From: Sporosarcina sp. FSL W8-0480
GTDB taxonomy: Bacteria; Bacillota; Bacilli; Bacillales_A; Planococcaceae
Assembly (NCBI RefSeq): GCF_037963765.1
Contig: NZ_CP150166.1
Location: 2,115,501-2,179,500 of the forward strand
DNA length: 64,000 nt
Direction of reading: 5' to 3'
The notes below the pieces were generated by a model, which searched no databases, had not been told where the DNA came from, and saw nothing but the letters and a program-made list of their open reading frames with translations. Positions 45,758 through 54,321 of the stretch are shown here, one piece after another (position 1 is the stretch's first letter; the number at the start of each line of letters is the position of its first letter). The translations under genes were made by a program, and so were the position numbers.

Positions 45758-46338
45758 GTGTTTTTGGACCAGTAGATGTCTCCTAACGAATGATGGACCG
45801 TGAAATTATCATCTGCTGTATGATAATGGAAGTTGTAGAAATACCCATCTTGCGGTCTTTTCTCTGTTCGTACATGGAAGCGAATCAGGTCTTTTTTTAC
45901 CTCTGTGTCGGAAACGTGAAAGATCTTCTCAGCATAATTTCCTGAAGGAGTTTGTGTTATTAAAATCCTTCCGTTTTCAAATCCGCCAACTGAGGCAACA
46001 GTCGACTCGATGACTTCTTCCATTTTAGGAAAGATGACCGTGTCAAACTCTTGTTGGATGACAGGGCCGATTCTTGAGCCGAATTTTAAATAAGCAAGCT
46101 CTTTAGCTGGGCTGAATAGCGTCTCTTCAATAGAAGGAGTCTGCCTAAAAGCATCAGGTTCAAATATCGATTCTTCAAGTCCCAATTGAAGATCATGTTT
46201 GGTGATTGTTGGTAGATTAGTTTCCCTTGAGTTATCTTTAGTTTGAAGGGTTGTCCAGATTTCATGGTTGGGTGATATTACGCCAAGTGTTAGGACGGCA
46301 ACTATTGCAATGAATAATTTTTGAAAGTACTTTTTCAT
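45736..46338 (-). CDS. ypjP: YpjP family secreted protein
   Basis: 200 residues with a signal peptide ([20 protein letters not shown]), a variable region of about 60 residues and a conserved C-terminal half: [35 protein letters not shown] and [10 protein letters not shown]. This matches YpjP (PF14005), which also sits upstream of the thymidylate synthase and DHFR genes in B. subtilis. Function unknown. The ATG at 46338 has AGGTG six bases upstream. Confidence 0.88.
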   Translation of the reverse strand: MKKYFQKLFIAIVAVLTLGVISPNHEIWTTLQTKDNSRETNLPTITKHDLQLGLEESIFEPDAFRQTPSIEETLFSPAKELAYLKFGSRIGPVIQQEFDTVIFPKMEEVIESTVASVGGFENGRILITQTPSGNYAEKIFHVSDTEVKKDLIRFHVRTEKRPQDGYFYNFHYHTADDNFTVHHSLGDIYWSKNTPPKWLS

Positions 46339-46493
46339 CTTCATCACCTGCTTGTTCATATAATTGTGTCAAATTTGAAATGCATTTATTAATAGTACAT
46401 ACGTTAAAGACTTGAAAAGGTTTCTTATTTCTTAATTTCATTGTACAATAAAACTGAACTTATTTGTGAGGTTTTTGAAGGAGGTTTTTATAA

Positions 46494-46571
46494 ATGGATG
46501 TTCAATTACTAATGGGAATCGGAATGCTCGTTCTCGTCCTTTATTTAAGCTCATTGAATTTTACACACTGA
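46494..46571 (+). CDS. Tiny hydrophobic membrane peptide
   Basis: 25 residues, MDVQLLMGIGMLVLVLYLSS then LNFTH, a single membrane segment. The evidence is a textbook GAAGGAGG before the ATG and an immediately following hairpin. I do not recognise it. Could be a regulatory or stress peptide; it could also be spurious. Confidence 0.5.
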   Translation: MDVQLLMGIGMLVLVLYLSSLNFTH

Positions 46572-46577
46572 TTAGAA

Positions 46578-46610
46578 AATCCTTCAGCCCAATATAAGAG
46601 CTGAAGGATT
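46578..46610. repeat. 33-bp hairpin repeat, left copy
   Basis: Identical in the same orientation to 48022-48054. AATCCTTCAG and CTGAAGGATT form the stem. Here it follows the tiny membrane gene but lacks a T run. Confidence 0.85.
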
Positions 46611-46618
46611 CAGATTGT

Positions 46619-46661
46619 AAACAAAAGGGTTGGAAATCATAGATTTCCAACCCTTTTGTTT
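46619..46661. terminator. Perfect 20-bp hairpin
   Basis: 46619-46638 pairs perfectly with 46642-46661 around a 3-base loop; T-rich on the plus-strand side (CCCTTTTGTTTT) and also on the other strand. Probably a terminator acting both ways, between the small ORF and the insertion element. Confidence 0.65.
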
Positions 46662-46699
46662 TAACATGTGCATTTTAACTGTTAATAGGCTGAAATAAC

Positions 46700-46825
46700 G
46701 TTGATTTCCGTTCCGGGCGGACGCTTTCCGGGGGGCTTGCCCTCAGCCTCCTCGTCGCTTCGCTCCTGCGGGGTCTTCACGCTGCGCTGATCCCCCAGGA
46801 GTCGCCGCCCTGCACTCCAATCAAC
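46700..46825. repeat. GC-rich module, left (inverted)
   Basis: 126 bp from GTTGATTTCCG to CTCCAATCAAC, much richer in GC than its surroundings. Its reverse complement aligns along its length with the right module; shared stretches include GGCGGCGACTCCTG and GGAAAGCGTCCGC. Ends 10 bp from the transposase stop. Confidence 0.8.
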
Positions 46826-46835
46826 TGGAGATCCT

Positions 46836-47800
46836 TTAAGACAGGGGCATCATTTCAGCCTCCACAGTCGGAGCTTTCCATGTCCAACTGGCCAGCTTCT
46901 TCAAATTTATGGCAGCAAAAGTCAGCATCGCCTGCATGGACATTTTTTTTAGTCCCCGGAGGGTTGTCCATCGCATGCCATGCTTTTCTTTGGCGTCGGC
47001 AAAGACACGTTCAGTTGTCTCTTTACGCTTTCCGTATATTTCTTTAATTTCATGATTGTGACGCAAGTCCTCAGCTATATCCAGGTAATCTTGCCAGATA
47101 TGACGTAGAATCATCTTTTGGTGATTCTTACTCGCCGTGCACTGGCTAATCACTGGACACGATCCACATATAGAAGGAGTCGATGCATACTGGCGGCATC
47201 CTTCCTTAGTAGTTATTCGGTATGTAAGGACCTGTCCTTCCGGACAGAGATAGCAGTCATGGTACTCGTCATAGACATATTCGTGTTTTCTGAAAAAGCA
47301 TTCTTTTTGCATTGGCCGTTTGTACGGTAGTGCAGGAAGAATCTGGTTCTCTAAAAGGAAGTTCGCGATTGCAGGAGTTTTGTAGGCGGCATCAGCAGCA
47401 ACAACGACTGGACGTCCTACTTGATCGATGACTTTCTGGACTAACGGTTCAAGCAGATTACTGTCGTGGACATTTCCCGGAGTAACAATGTTTGCGAATA
47501 CAAAACCCTTCTCATCCGTGGCTGCGTGAAAAGAATAGGCAAACTGCTTTGTCCGTTCATCTTTTACGTAGTAACCACTCTCGGGATCTGTTGTCGATTC
47601 CTTACTACAGGATCAATGCTGGGTCTCCCAATGGTTGAATAAAGGTCTTCAACTAACGGATAGATAAAGGAAAAATCAATCGCAACATCCAGTTTGCGCA
47701 CCAGATGGTCTTGAGGAACCAACTGTTCTATGATCAGTATTTCCAACTGGTCTCGTTCATTGATTTGATTCTTCGTCATCATATCCATCATCTCATTCAT
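46836..47800 (-). pseudogene. IS1182-family transposase, internally deleted
   Basis: N-terminal part (from 47800): QLEILIIEQLVPQDHLVRKL, DFSFIYPLVEDLYS and GRPSIDPVV, then an abrupt switch at about 47603 to a frame stopping at 47564. The C-terminal part is read in another frame from about 47612 to 46836: DPESGYYVKDERTK, VTPGNVHDSN, a DAAYKTPA segment with the second catalytic Asp, cysteine pairs CGSCPVISQC, and TTERVFADAKEKHGMR with the catalytic Glu. The middle section, including the first catalytic Asp, is missing. It cannot make a working transposase. Confidence 0.85.
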
Positions 47801-47815
47801 TTAATAGGAAATACC

Positions 47816-47942
47816 GTTGATTGGAGCGGAGAGCGGCGACTCCTGCGGGAACAGCGCGAGCTGAAGACCCTGGACTGAGCGCAGCGAGGGAAGCGGCTGA
47901 AGCCGTGCCCGCGGAAAGCGTCCGCTCGCAGCGGAAATCAAC
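47816..47942. repeat. GC-rich module, right (inverted copy)
   Basis: 127 bp from GTTGATTGGAGCGG to GCGGAAATCAAC, in opposite orientation to the left module. Begins 15 bp upstream of the transposase start codon. Confidence 0.8.
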
Positions 47943-47964
47943 ATTTTTAGCCTTATCTCTATTT

Positions 47965-48021
47965 TAAAAGAAAACAGACTGTAGGCAACACCAAAAATTA
48001 GGGTGTTTGTCTACAGTCTGA
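47965..48021 (-). terminator. Hairpin with minus-strand T run
   Basis: Arms CAGACTGTAG near 47978 and CTACAGTCTG at 48012-48021, with further near-complementary ACACC/GGTGT inside; T-rich on the minus strand. Looks like a terminator reading away from the methyltransferase gene. Confidence 0.6.
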
Positions 48022-48054
48022 ATCCTTCAGCCCAATATAAGAGCTGAAGGATTT
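48022..48054 (-). repeat. 33-bp hairpin repeat, right copy
   Basis: Exact copy of 46578-46610. Here a TTTTTT run follows on the plus strand, and it lies next to the methyltransferase stop, so it probably was the original terminator at this locus. Confidence 0.85.
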
Positions 48055-48055
48055 T

Positions 48056-48835
48056 TTATTTTGATAAATGCCCAAAATGAAATTTTGTATTTGGTCGTAT
48101 GTTTCGTTCAAGATTGAACTGCTCGAAAACAGGTGAATCGTATTTTTCTTTGACTACGACACGACGCTTGCAAACTCTAAACGCTTCTTCCATCCATTCC
48201 TTAGTCAAAGCAGAGTGCACTCCAGCTTGACGGAGAGGCTTGAAATTGGATGATTCCTCGATTGGGGTGTGGAACATCGGGTCCATATAAACTACATCCC
48301 ATGAGCAATCCCCTTGAGTACGAAGAAACGCAATCGCTTCAGTATGGATTACTTCAATACCTTTCATCGAAAGTTGTAAGGTCTCTGAGTCGGTATGGAA
48401 TTTTGTAAGCCCATTCTTTGTGAGAAACGCTACGCATGGATCTGCTTCCAATCCAGTACATTTTCCGTTTTCTCCTAATATATAGGAAGCGACTATACTA
48501 TCTGAGGCCAGTCCAAGGGTACAATCGAGAAATGTATCCCCCTCTGTCAATTGAGTCGCATCTATAAGTGGATCAGTTTCACCCTTGACTATTCGTTTTA
48601 ACCGGAATGCGGCAGAATTTGGATGAAAGAAGAAAGGTTGGTCCATTCCTTTGCGAAAAAGTTCATATCGATCTTTTCCTGCAACGAGGATATCGGCATC
48701 ATATTCACTCTGCATTTTCAATATCGAACGTTTTTTTCTTTCTACTATCGGATATCCAAGCTCATCACTTGCGGCTTTGGCAAGGGTGTAAGTCGTTTCA
48801 TCGGGTCTTCCTGCTGTCGTGATGATTGTTGTCAC
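48056..48835 (-). CDS. Class I SAM-dependent methyltransferase, YpiP-like
   Basis: About 259 residues. Rossmann methyltransferase related to the RsmJ type: TFLDCTLGLASDSIVASYIL (motif I), GLEADPCVAFL and VVYMDPMFHTP, the last like a DPPF/NPPY active-site loop. Substrate unknown, perhaps RNA or a base. Start uncertain: a GTG at 48835 overlaps the brxA stop as GTGA; a TTG at 48844 is also possible. Follows brxA in one operon. Confidence 0.8.
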   Translation of the reverse strand: MTTIITTAGRPDETTYTLAKAASDELGYPIVERKKRSILKMQSEYDADILVAGKDRYELFRKGMDQPFFFHPNSAAFRLKRIVKGETDPLIDATQLTEGDTFLDCTLGLASDSIVASYILGENGKCTGLEADPCVAFLTKNGLTKFHTDSETLQLSMKGIEVIHTEAIAFLRTQGDCSWDVVYMDPMFHTPIEESSNFKPLRQAGVHSALTKEWMEEAFRVCKRRVVVKEKYDSPVFEQFNLERNIRPNTKFHFGHLSK

Positions 48836-49269
48836 TTTTTGCAAACTTGTTCAAGTTCCTCAGTCAGGTGAGCCTTGATTTGTTCCATTTCAGAGTTCTC
48901 AATATGTTCCCTAGGAATGAAACTTGCCAAAGCTCCATCTTTCCATATTGCTATAGAAGGTGAGCTTGGTGGAACTTCCGGGAAGAAATCTCTCATCATT
49001 GCCGTTGCTTCTTTATCTTGACCCGCAAACACTGTATATAAATGATCTGGTTTTGCGGATGTTGCATTAAGTGCCTCTCTAACTGCAGGACGCGCCAGCC
49101 CAGCAGCACATCCACATACCGAGTTAATAACGATTAGTGCGGTTCCCTGAAGTGACTTCATCGTTTCATCCACTTCTTCAGCTGTTGTCAATTCTGTAAA
49201 TCCAGTTTGCACTAACTCTTCACGCATTGGTTTAACAATGCCTCTCATGTATTCATCGTATGCATTCAT
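48832..49269 (-). CDS. brxA: Bacilliredoxin BrxA (YphP family)
   Basis: De-bacillithiolates oxidised proteins. 145 residues of the YphP/YqiW family with the CGC active site in VINSVCGCAAGLARPA, FAGQDKEATAMMRDFFP and FIPREHIE. Implies a bacillithiol-using organism, consistent with Bacillales. Twenty-one bases after the CvfC gene. Confidence 0.93.
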   Translation of the reverse strand: MNAYDEYMRGIVKPMREELVQTGFTELTTAEEVDETMKSLQGTALIVINSVCGCAAGLARPAVREALNATSAKPDHLYTVFAGQDKEATAMMRDFFPEVPPSSPSIAIWKDGALASFIPREHIENSEMEQIKAHLTEELEQVCKK

Positions 49270-49290
49270 TTTTATATTCCCCTTTCGGAT

Positions 49291-50424
49291 TTATTCAACA
49301 GAACTCTTACGTAGCTCTGTCATTTGTTTCCAGATAGATCCTTTTGCCTCTTCTCCTTCTTCGATTCGGGCAATTGCCATACGTACTTGAAGCTTCACTT
49401 CAAATTCAGGATCATTTTCTGCCGCATGAAGCGCAGGCAACGCTTTTTCTGTGCCCGTTTCATAAAGGAACATCGCGGCACGCCAACGTACAAGCTTGTT
49501 TTTATCTTGAAGTGAGTCAATTGCTGCATTTTCAAACCCTTCAAATCCAAGGTCACTCATACAGTCTCCAGCCGTTCTTCTGACGGCCCAACTTTTGTCT
49601 TTCAATGCTTTTTCAACATAAGGAATAACAGCTTCGTCTTCAATCATTCCAAGGTAAACAGTTGATAGTCGACGGATAGACATTTTTTCATCCTCCAATG
49701 CCTTTTCAAGCAAAGGTAAATCCGACACGTCTGGATCCGGCATTTGGTCGATTAACTGGAATCGTTTTTCCCATTCATCCACGTTGAATTGTTCAAGTGT
49801 TACTTTAGTTCGTTTGTTTTCTCTTGTTTCTCCGCTATTTAACGACTGCTCAATAATATCCATTAACCGTTCATCCGGATAGGCTGCTTCCACTTCCGCA
49901 ACAACTGTTTCACCGATTTCCTGCTTTTCACCGTAACGGATTCCATAATCAGCCCATTTACGTAGGAGGATATAGTTTTCCACTTCCGTACTATGCACTT
50001 TTTCCATTGCATTTTTGAAACGTTCACTTAAACCGAACCGTAATTCCGAACCGCTGTCAAAGACCTTCACCTGTAGGGGGATGTCTTTATACGTTTGGAC
50101 ATGAACATAGACCTCTCCATAATGTTCATCCGGTGCTTGCTCATCACTTTCCACTGCTACCTCTTCTTCATTGAACACACTTCGCACTTCAGCAAGAATA
50201 TCTTCCCATGCTACGTTGCCAATTCGTTCCACCGCCATGAAGTTCATGACATGATAAATTCCTTTTATCCCTTTAATGCCAAGCATTTGTGAAACGGGAT
50301 GCGGTGCAGTTTCTGCATCCTCTTTTTTGTAGTTATGGCTCATACCCATCGGCAATTCTTCGTCCACAATAATTTTCATGGAATTCGGACTTGGTGTCGG
50401 TTCAATCGTCACAATTTTCATCAT
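49291..50424 (-). CDS. cvfC: Conserved virulence factor C-like protein (YpgR)
   Basis: 377 residues. N-terminal Nfu/NifU-N-like domain (IEPTPSPNSMKIIVDEELPMG, GIKGIYHVMNFMAVER), a middle region, and C-terminal HEAT-type repeats (about 215-360: LPLLEKALEDEKMSIRRLS, VIPYVEKALKDKSWAVRRTA). Named after a Staphylococcus aureus homologue that affects virulence gene expression; the mechanism is unknown. AAGGAG upstream of the ATG. Confidence 0.87.
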   Translation of the reverse strand: MMKIVTIEPTPSPNSMKIIVDEELPMGMSHNYKKEDAETAPHPVSQMLGIKGIKGIYHVMNFMAVERIGNVAWEDILAEVRSVFNEEEVAVESDEQAPDEHYGEVYVHVQTYKDIPLQVKVFDSGSELRFGLSERFKNAMEKVHSTEVENYILLRKWADYGIRYGEKQEIGETVVAEVEAAYPDERLMDIIEQSLNSGETRENKRTKVTLEQFNVDEWEKRFQLIDQMPDPDVSDLPLLEKALEDEKMSIRRLSTVYLGMIEDEAVIPYVEKALKDKSWAVRRTAGDCMSDLGFEGFENAAIDSLQDKNKLVRWRAAMFLYETGTEKALPALHAAENDPEFEVKLQVRMAIARIEEGEEAKGSIWKQMTELRKSSVE

Positions 50425-50445
50425 TTCCCACTCCTTTTATCATTG

Positions 50446-52335
50446 TTAAGACTCAGCTATTTCCTGCAAATACGTCCACCGTTCTATCAAATGTTCATAT
50501 TCTGCATTCAGTTTATCCAACTGCTTAGTCAACTCGCTTACAAGATCGTAATTGGCACCCGACGACATCATTTCAGCTTCGGTTGCAGCAATTTCCTCTT
50601 CTTTCTTTTCAATATCAGACTCGATAGTTTCCCATTCTCTTTTTTCGCTATAGGTCATTCGCTTTTTAGGTTTTTCTTGTTCGGCTACTTTAGGGGTTGC
50701 CGTATTTTTGTCGTTTTTCGGCTCATCGGTTTTCTGAAAGGCTTTTTCCTCTAAATAATCCGAATAAATGCTATATAAAGTTTCGACATTACCTGAACCG
50801 TCTAATACCCATAATTTCGTCGATGTCCTGTCCAAGAAAAAGCGGTCATGGGATATCGTTAGCACAACTCCAGGGAATGTATCGATAAAGGATTCAAGGA
50901 CCGATAGTGTTTCAATATCCAAATCATTTGTTGGTTCATCCAACAATAGGACGTTCGGTTGTTCCATTAACAACTTCAATAAATACAGGCGCTTCCTTTC
51001 ACCACCAGAAAGCTTCCCAATCGGGGTTCCGTGTGATGAAGTTGGAAATAGAAATCTCTCCAACATTTGTGTTGCCGAAATTCGAATCCCGTTACTATCC
51101 TCGATATCATTAGATGTTTCGCGTATATATTCGATTATACGCTTATTTTCGTCCATTTCAGGTAGTTGCTGATGGAAATGTGCAATTTTCACAGTAGATC
51201 CCATTTCGAGATAACCACTATCAGGTTCCAATTCTTTTGCAATCAGTTTCATCAATGTCGTTTTACCGGCTCCGTTCGGTCCTACAATTGCAATACGATC
51301 GCCCGATTGTAAAAGACAATTAAATCCTTCAATCACTTTTCGATCTCCATAGGATTTAGAAACGTCATGAAGCTCTATCACTTTTCGGCCAAGTCGGGAT
51401 GTTTTCAACGCAACATCCATATTAGTCGAAGAAGTATCTTTTTTAACTTTATCTTCAAGCTCTTCAAAACGGCCAATACGGGCTTTCTGTTTAGTGGATC
51501 TCGCCTTTGCCCCACGTCTGATCCATTTCAATTCATTGCGATAGCGGTTTCGATTTTTTGCATCAGTTGCCTCCGCCATTTCCTCACGAATAGCTTTAGA
51601 CTCCAAATAATCGGCGAAATTACCAGAATGCGCGTATAGCGTCTTATCTGCCAACTCGTATATTTGAGTGGAAACAGCGTCCAAGAAATAGCGGTCATGT
51701 GTGATGAATACAACTGCAGCCTTTTCGTTTTTCAAATAATCCTGCAACCACGTAATCGACTGGACATCGAGATGGTTCGTTGGTTCATCCAATAATAACA
51801 GATCCGCCGGTTCGATAAGCACTTTCGCAAGCGATACCCGCTTCTGTTGCCCCCCGGATAGCTCACCGATTCTTTTATTAAAGGATTCAATCCCTAATTT
51901 TGTAAGAACCGTTCTCGCTTTTGTGTTTAAATCCCATGCCGAGCGTGCATCCATCTCATTTTGCATTCTGGTAAAACGTTGTAGGTTTTCCTCCGATGTT
52001 GGATCATCCGTTAACGCAGCAAGTGCATACTCATACTCCAAATTCAATTTAATGATCGGGGCATCTGACATAAAGACAGTTTCCATGACGGTTTTCTCAG
52101 GATTGATATTCGGAACTTGGGGTAAATAAGAAATCGTATAGTTATTCGGATGATCTGCCTTCATTGAATCCGGTTCTTCTGTTTTAGCAATAATCGAAAG
52201 GAGCGTCGACTTTCCCGTTCCATTGATACCGATCAAGCCTACTTTCTCACCCTGAACTATTGTAAAGGAAATATCCCGGAATAAAATTTTCTCTCCCACG
52301 CTTTTTGTAAGCTTCTCAACTATTAATTGGCTCAT
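50446..52335 (-). CDS. yfmR: ABC-F family ATPase, YfmR/Uup type
   Basis: 629 residues, the length of B. subtilis YfmR, which assists ribosomes stalled on poorly reacting residues. Domain 1: [37 protein letters not shown]. Domain 2: [37 protein letters not shown]. The C-terminal domain is a charged coiled coil (about 545-625), typical of Uup. All catalytic Glu residues are intact. No transmembrane segments. Confidence 0.92.
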   Translation of the reverse strand: MSQLIVEKLTKSVGEKILFRDISFTIVQGEKVGLIGINGTGKSTLLSIIAKTEEPDSMKADHPNNYTISYLPQVPNINPEKTVMETVFMSDAPIIKLNLEYEYALAALTDDPTSEENLQRFTRMQNEMDARSAWDLNTKARTVLTKLGIESFNKRIGELSGGQQKRVSLAKVLIEPADLLLLDEPTNHLDVQSITWLQDYLKNEKAAVVFITHDRYFLDAVSTQIYELADKTLYAHSGNFADYLESKAIREEMAEATDAKNRNRYRNELKWIRRGAKARSTKQKARIGRFEELEDKVKKDTSSTNMDVALKTSRLGRKVIELHDVSKSYGDRKVIEGFNCLLQSGDRIAIVGPNGAGKTTLMKLIAKELEPDSGYLEMGSTVKIAHFHQQLPEMDENKRIIEYIRETSNDIEDSNGIRISATQMLERFLFPTSSHGTPIGKLSGGERKRLYLLKLLMEQPNVLLLDEPTNDLDIETLSVLESFIDTFPGVVLTISHDRFFLDRTSTKLWVLDGSGNVETLYSIYSDYLEEKAFQKTDEPKNDKNTATPKVAEQEKPKKRMTYSEKREWETIESDIEKKEEEIAATEAEMMSSGANYDLVSELTKQLDKLNAEYEHLIERWTYLQEIAES

Positions 52336-52610
52336 GACTACACATCCATTTCTACAAACTGCTTACTCTAATGATAGCTCATATCCACGAATTTTTGAAC
52401 ACGATCGCCTTCCTCGTTGAAATGATTATCAGAATCTGAAAAACAAACGGTATCACCTTCACTACAATGGAGAGTATATGAATATAAAGTGATATATAAC
52501 TTTGAATTAAAAATACATTATTCGATATATAAATATACTATTATTTCGACATTTAAGAATCTGAAAACATGTTATTATCGACCTTAATACTAATTTAAAG
52601 ATCACCATAT
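52336..52610. other. AT-rich intergenic region upstream of the peptide transporter
   Basis: No gene seen. It contains AGAATCTGAAAA twice (about 52431 and 52557), weak matches to half of a CodY box, and a promoter at its right edge (next entry). Confidence 0.5.
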
Positions 52611-52615
52611 TTGTT

Positions 52616-52645
52616 TTGACAATATAATTAAATTGTTTATATAAT
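52616..52645 (+). promoter_or_regulatory. Promoter of the POT transporter gene
   Basis: TTGACA (52616-52621), 18-base spacer, TATAAT (52640-52645). The predicted start near 52652 lies beyond the ATG at 52647, which therefore cannot be the translation start. Confidence 0.75.
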
Positions 52646-52673
52646 AATGAATCATAAAGGAGGTAAATCTCAG

Positions 52674-54170
52674 GTGGCTCATAAACTTACAAAAGAACAA
52701 ATTGTTGAAAGCGTTCCCCAAAAGGGATTTTTTGGACATCCAAGAGGATTGTTCACATTGTTTTTCACTGAATTTTGGGAGCGGTTTTCCTACTATGGAA
52801 TGAGGGCAATTCTTGTCTTCTATATGTATTATGAAGTATCGAAAGGCGGATTAGGGATAAGCGAACCGACCGCAATGGCAATTATGTCGATTTACGGCTC
52901 GCTTGTTTATATGTCTGGAATTATCGGAGGATGGCTGGCAGACCGTATTTTCGGTACATCGAAAGCTGTATTTTACGGCGGAATTTTAATAATGTTTGGC
53001 CATATCGTCTTAGCATTTCCGGGCAATCTGACAATGTTTTTCACTTCCATGGTACTGATTGTCTTAGGGACAGGCCTTTTAAAGCCGAACATTTCAAGCA
53101 TTGTTGGCGACATTTATGCGACTGACGATAATCGCCGCGATTCCGGTTTCAGTGTCTTCTACATGGGTATCAATATGGGAGGTTTTTTAGCGCCTTTAAC
53201 TGTGGGAACAATCGGATTGGACTATAATTTCCACCTTGGATTCGGTCTGGCCGCTATTGGTATGTTCATTGGACTTGTTACGTTCCTTCTTACAAAGAAG
53301 AAGTACCTTGGCTTAGCTGGGACACAAATTGCGAACCCACTTAGCCCCGCTGAGCGGAAACGTTTTGTCAGAAATCTTGTAATAGGCACCGTAGTTTTAG
53401 TTGCCCTATTGTTCATCACCATTCCGAATGGATGGTTAACATTTAACTCATTCATTGCTCTTGTTGGAATTTTGGGCTTTTTAATACCTTTCTCTTATTT
53501 CATAATTATGTACAGAAGTCCAAAGACTACGGCAGATGAGAAGTCCAGGATCATTGCTTATATTCCGTTATTCCTTGCGGCTGTCATGTTTTGGGCAATT
53601 GCGGAACAAGGATCTACCATCCTTGCCCTTTATGCAGATAAAAGAACCAATTTAGATGCATTCGGGTTCCATATATCACCTGCATGGTTTCAGTCGTTAA
53701 ATCCCTTATTCATCATTACAATGGCACCGGTATTTGCTTGGCTTTGGATTAAGTTAGGAAAACGGCAGCCTTCTATCCCACAAAAGTTTTCATTAGGGAT
53801 TTTCTTCGCCGGCATTTCTTTCATCGTCATTCTATTACCAGCTTATTTTGGCGGAACGGATACATTGGTCAACCCATTGTGGCTTGCGCTAAGCATTTTC
53901 ATTCTTGTCTTAGGGGAACTATGTCTTTCTCCTGTTGGATTATCTGCTACGACTAAATTGGCGCCAGCGGCATTCTCTGCTCAGACGATGAGCCTATGGT
54001 TCTTATCCAACGCTGCTGCACAAGCATTAAATGCACAAATCGTAAAGTTTTATTCTGATAAAACTGAAATGATGTACTTTGGAATTATTGGTGGCGTTGC
54101 AATTGGATTAAGTATTATTCTTTTTGCGCTATCTCCTGTCATTCAAAGATTCATGAAAGGCGTCCATTAA
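52674..54170 (+). CDS. POT/PTR family proton-dependent oligopeptide transporter
   Basis: 498 residues, twelve to fourteen membrane segments. Imports di- and tripeptides with protons. The family motif ExxERFSYYG appears as TEFWERFSYYGMRAILVFYM (about 28-47), followed by GGWLADRIFGT; PTR2-type FSVFYMGINMGGFLAP is present near 155. GTG at 52674 with AAAGGAGG ten bases upstream is the start; it is DtpT-like. Confidence 0.92.
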   Translation: MAHKLTKEQIVESVPQKGFFGHPRGLFTLFFTEFWERFSYYGMRAILVFYMYYEVSKGGLGISEPTAMAIMSIYGSLVYMSGIIGGWLADRIFGTSKAVFYGGILIMFGHIVLAFPGNLTMFFTSMVLIVLGTGLLKPNISSIVGDIYATDDNRRDSGFSVFYMGINMGGFLAPLTVGTIGLDYNFHLGFGLAAIGMFIGLVTFLLTKKKYLGLAGTQIANPLSPAERKRFVRNLVIGTVVLVALLFITIPNGWLTFNSFIALVGILGFLIPFSYFIIMYRSPKTTADEKSRIIAYIPLFLAAVMFWAIAEQGSTILALYADKRTNLDAFGFHISPAWFQSLNPLFIITMAPVFAWLWIKLGKRQPSIPQKFSLGIFFAGISFIVILLPAYFGGTDTLVNPLWLALSIFILVLGELCLSPVGLSATTKLAPAAFSAQTMSLWFLSNAAAQALNAQIVKFYSDKTEMMYFGIIGGVAIGLSIILFALSPVIQRFMKGVH

Positions 54171-54185
54171 GCGTATTATATGAAG

Positions 54186-54217
54186 AAAAGCATGACCCAT
54201 TGCGGTTATGCTTTTTT
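54186..54217 (+). terminator. Terminator of the POT gene
   Basis: AAAAGCATGACC (54186-54197) with GGTTATGCTTTT (one G-T pair), then T. Confidence 0.85.
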
Positions 54218-54321
54218 CTTTCAAAAAAATTTCAAGTTCTTTAAGGAAGAGTATTTCTACAGAGGATCTCGAGTGTTATGATATGCATACCAATTCAATA
54301 AATAGAAAAGAGGGAATAGAA

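Larger units (their letters stand above)
46687..47953 (-). mobile_element. IS1182-type insertion element remnant with GC-rich inverted ends
   Basis: The element holds a broken transposase between inverted GC-rich modules (46700-46825 and 47816-47942). Similarity extends outward to AGGCT (46687) and AGCCT (47949-47953), giving inverted ends that read AGGCT...GTTGATTTCCG on both sides. No short target duplication was recognised at this boundary. Confidence 0.7.

Noticed and set aside
46700..47942. Possible CRISPR or rRNA-like element because of high GC and repeats
   Set aside because: Only two inverted copies around a transposase remnant, no spacer pattern and no rRNA or tRNA motifs.
52647..52673. 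ATG at 52647 as start of the POT transporter
   Set aside because: It lies between the -10 box and the expected transcription start; GTG at 52674 has a perfect ribosome binding site.
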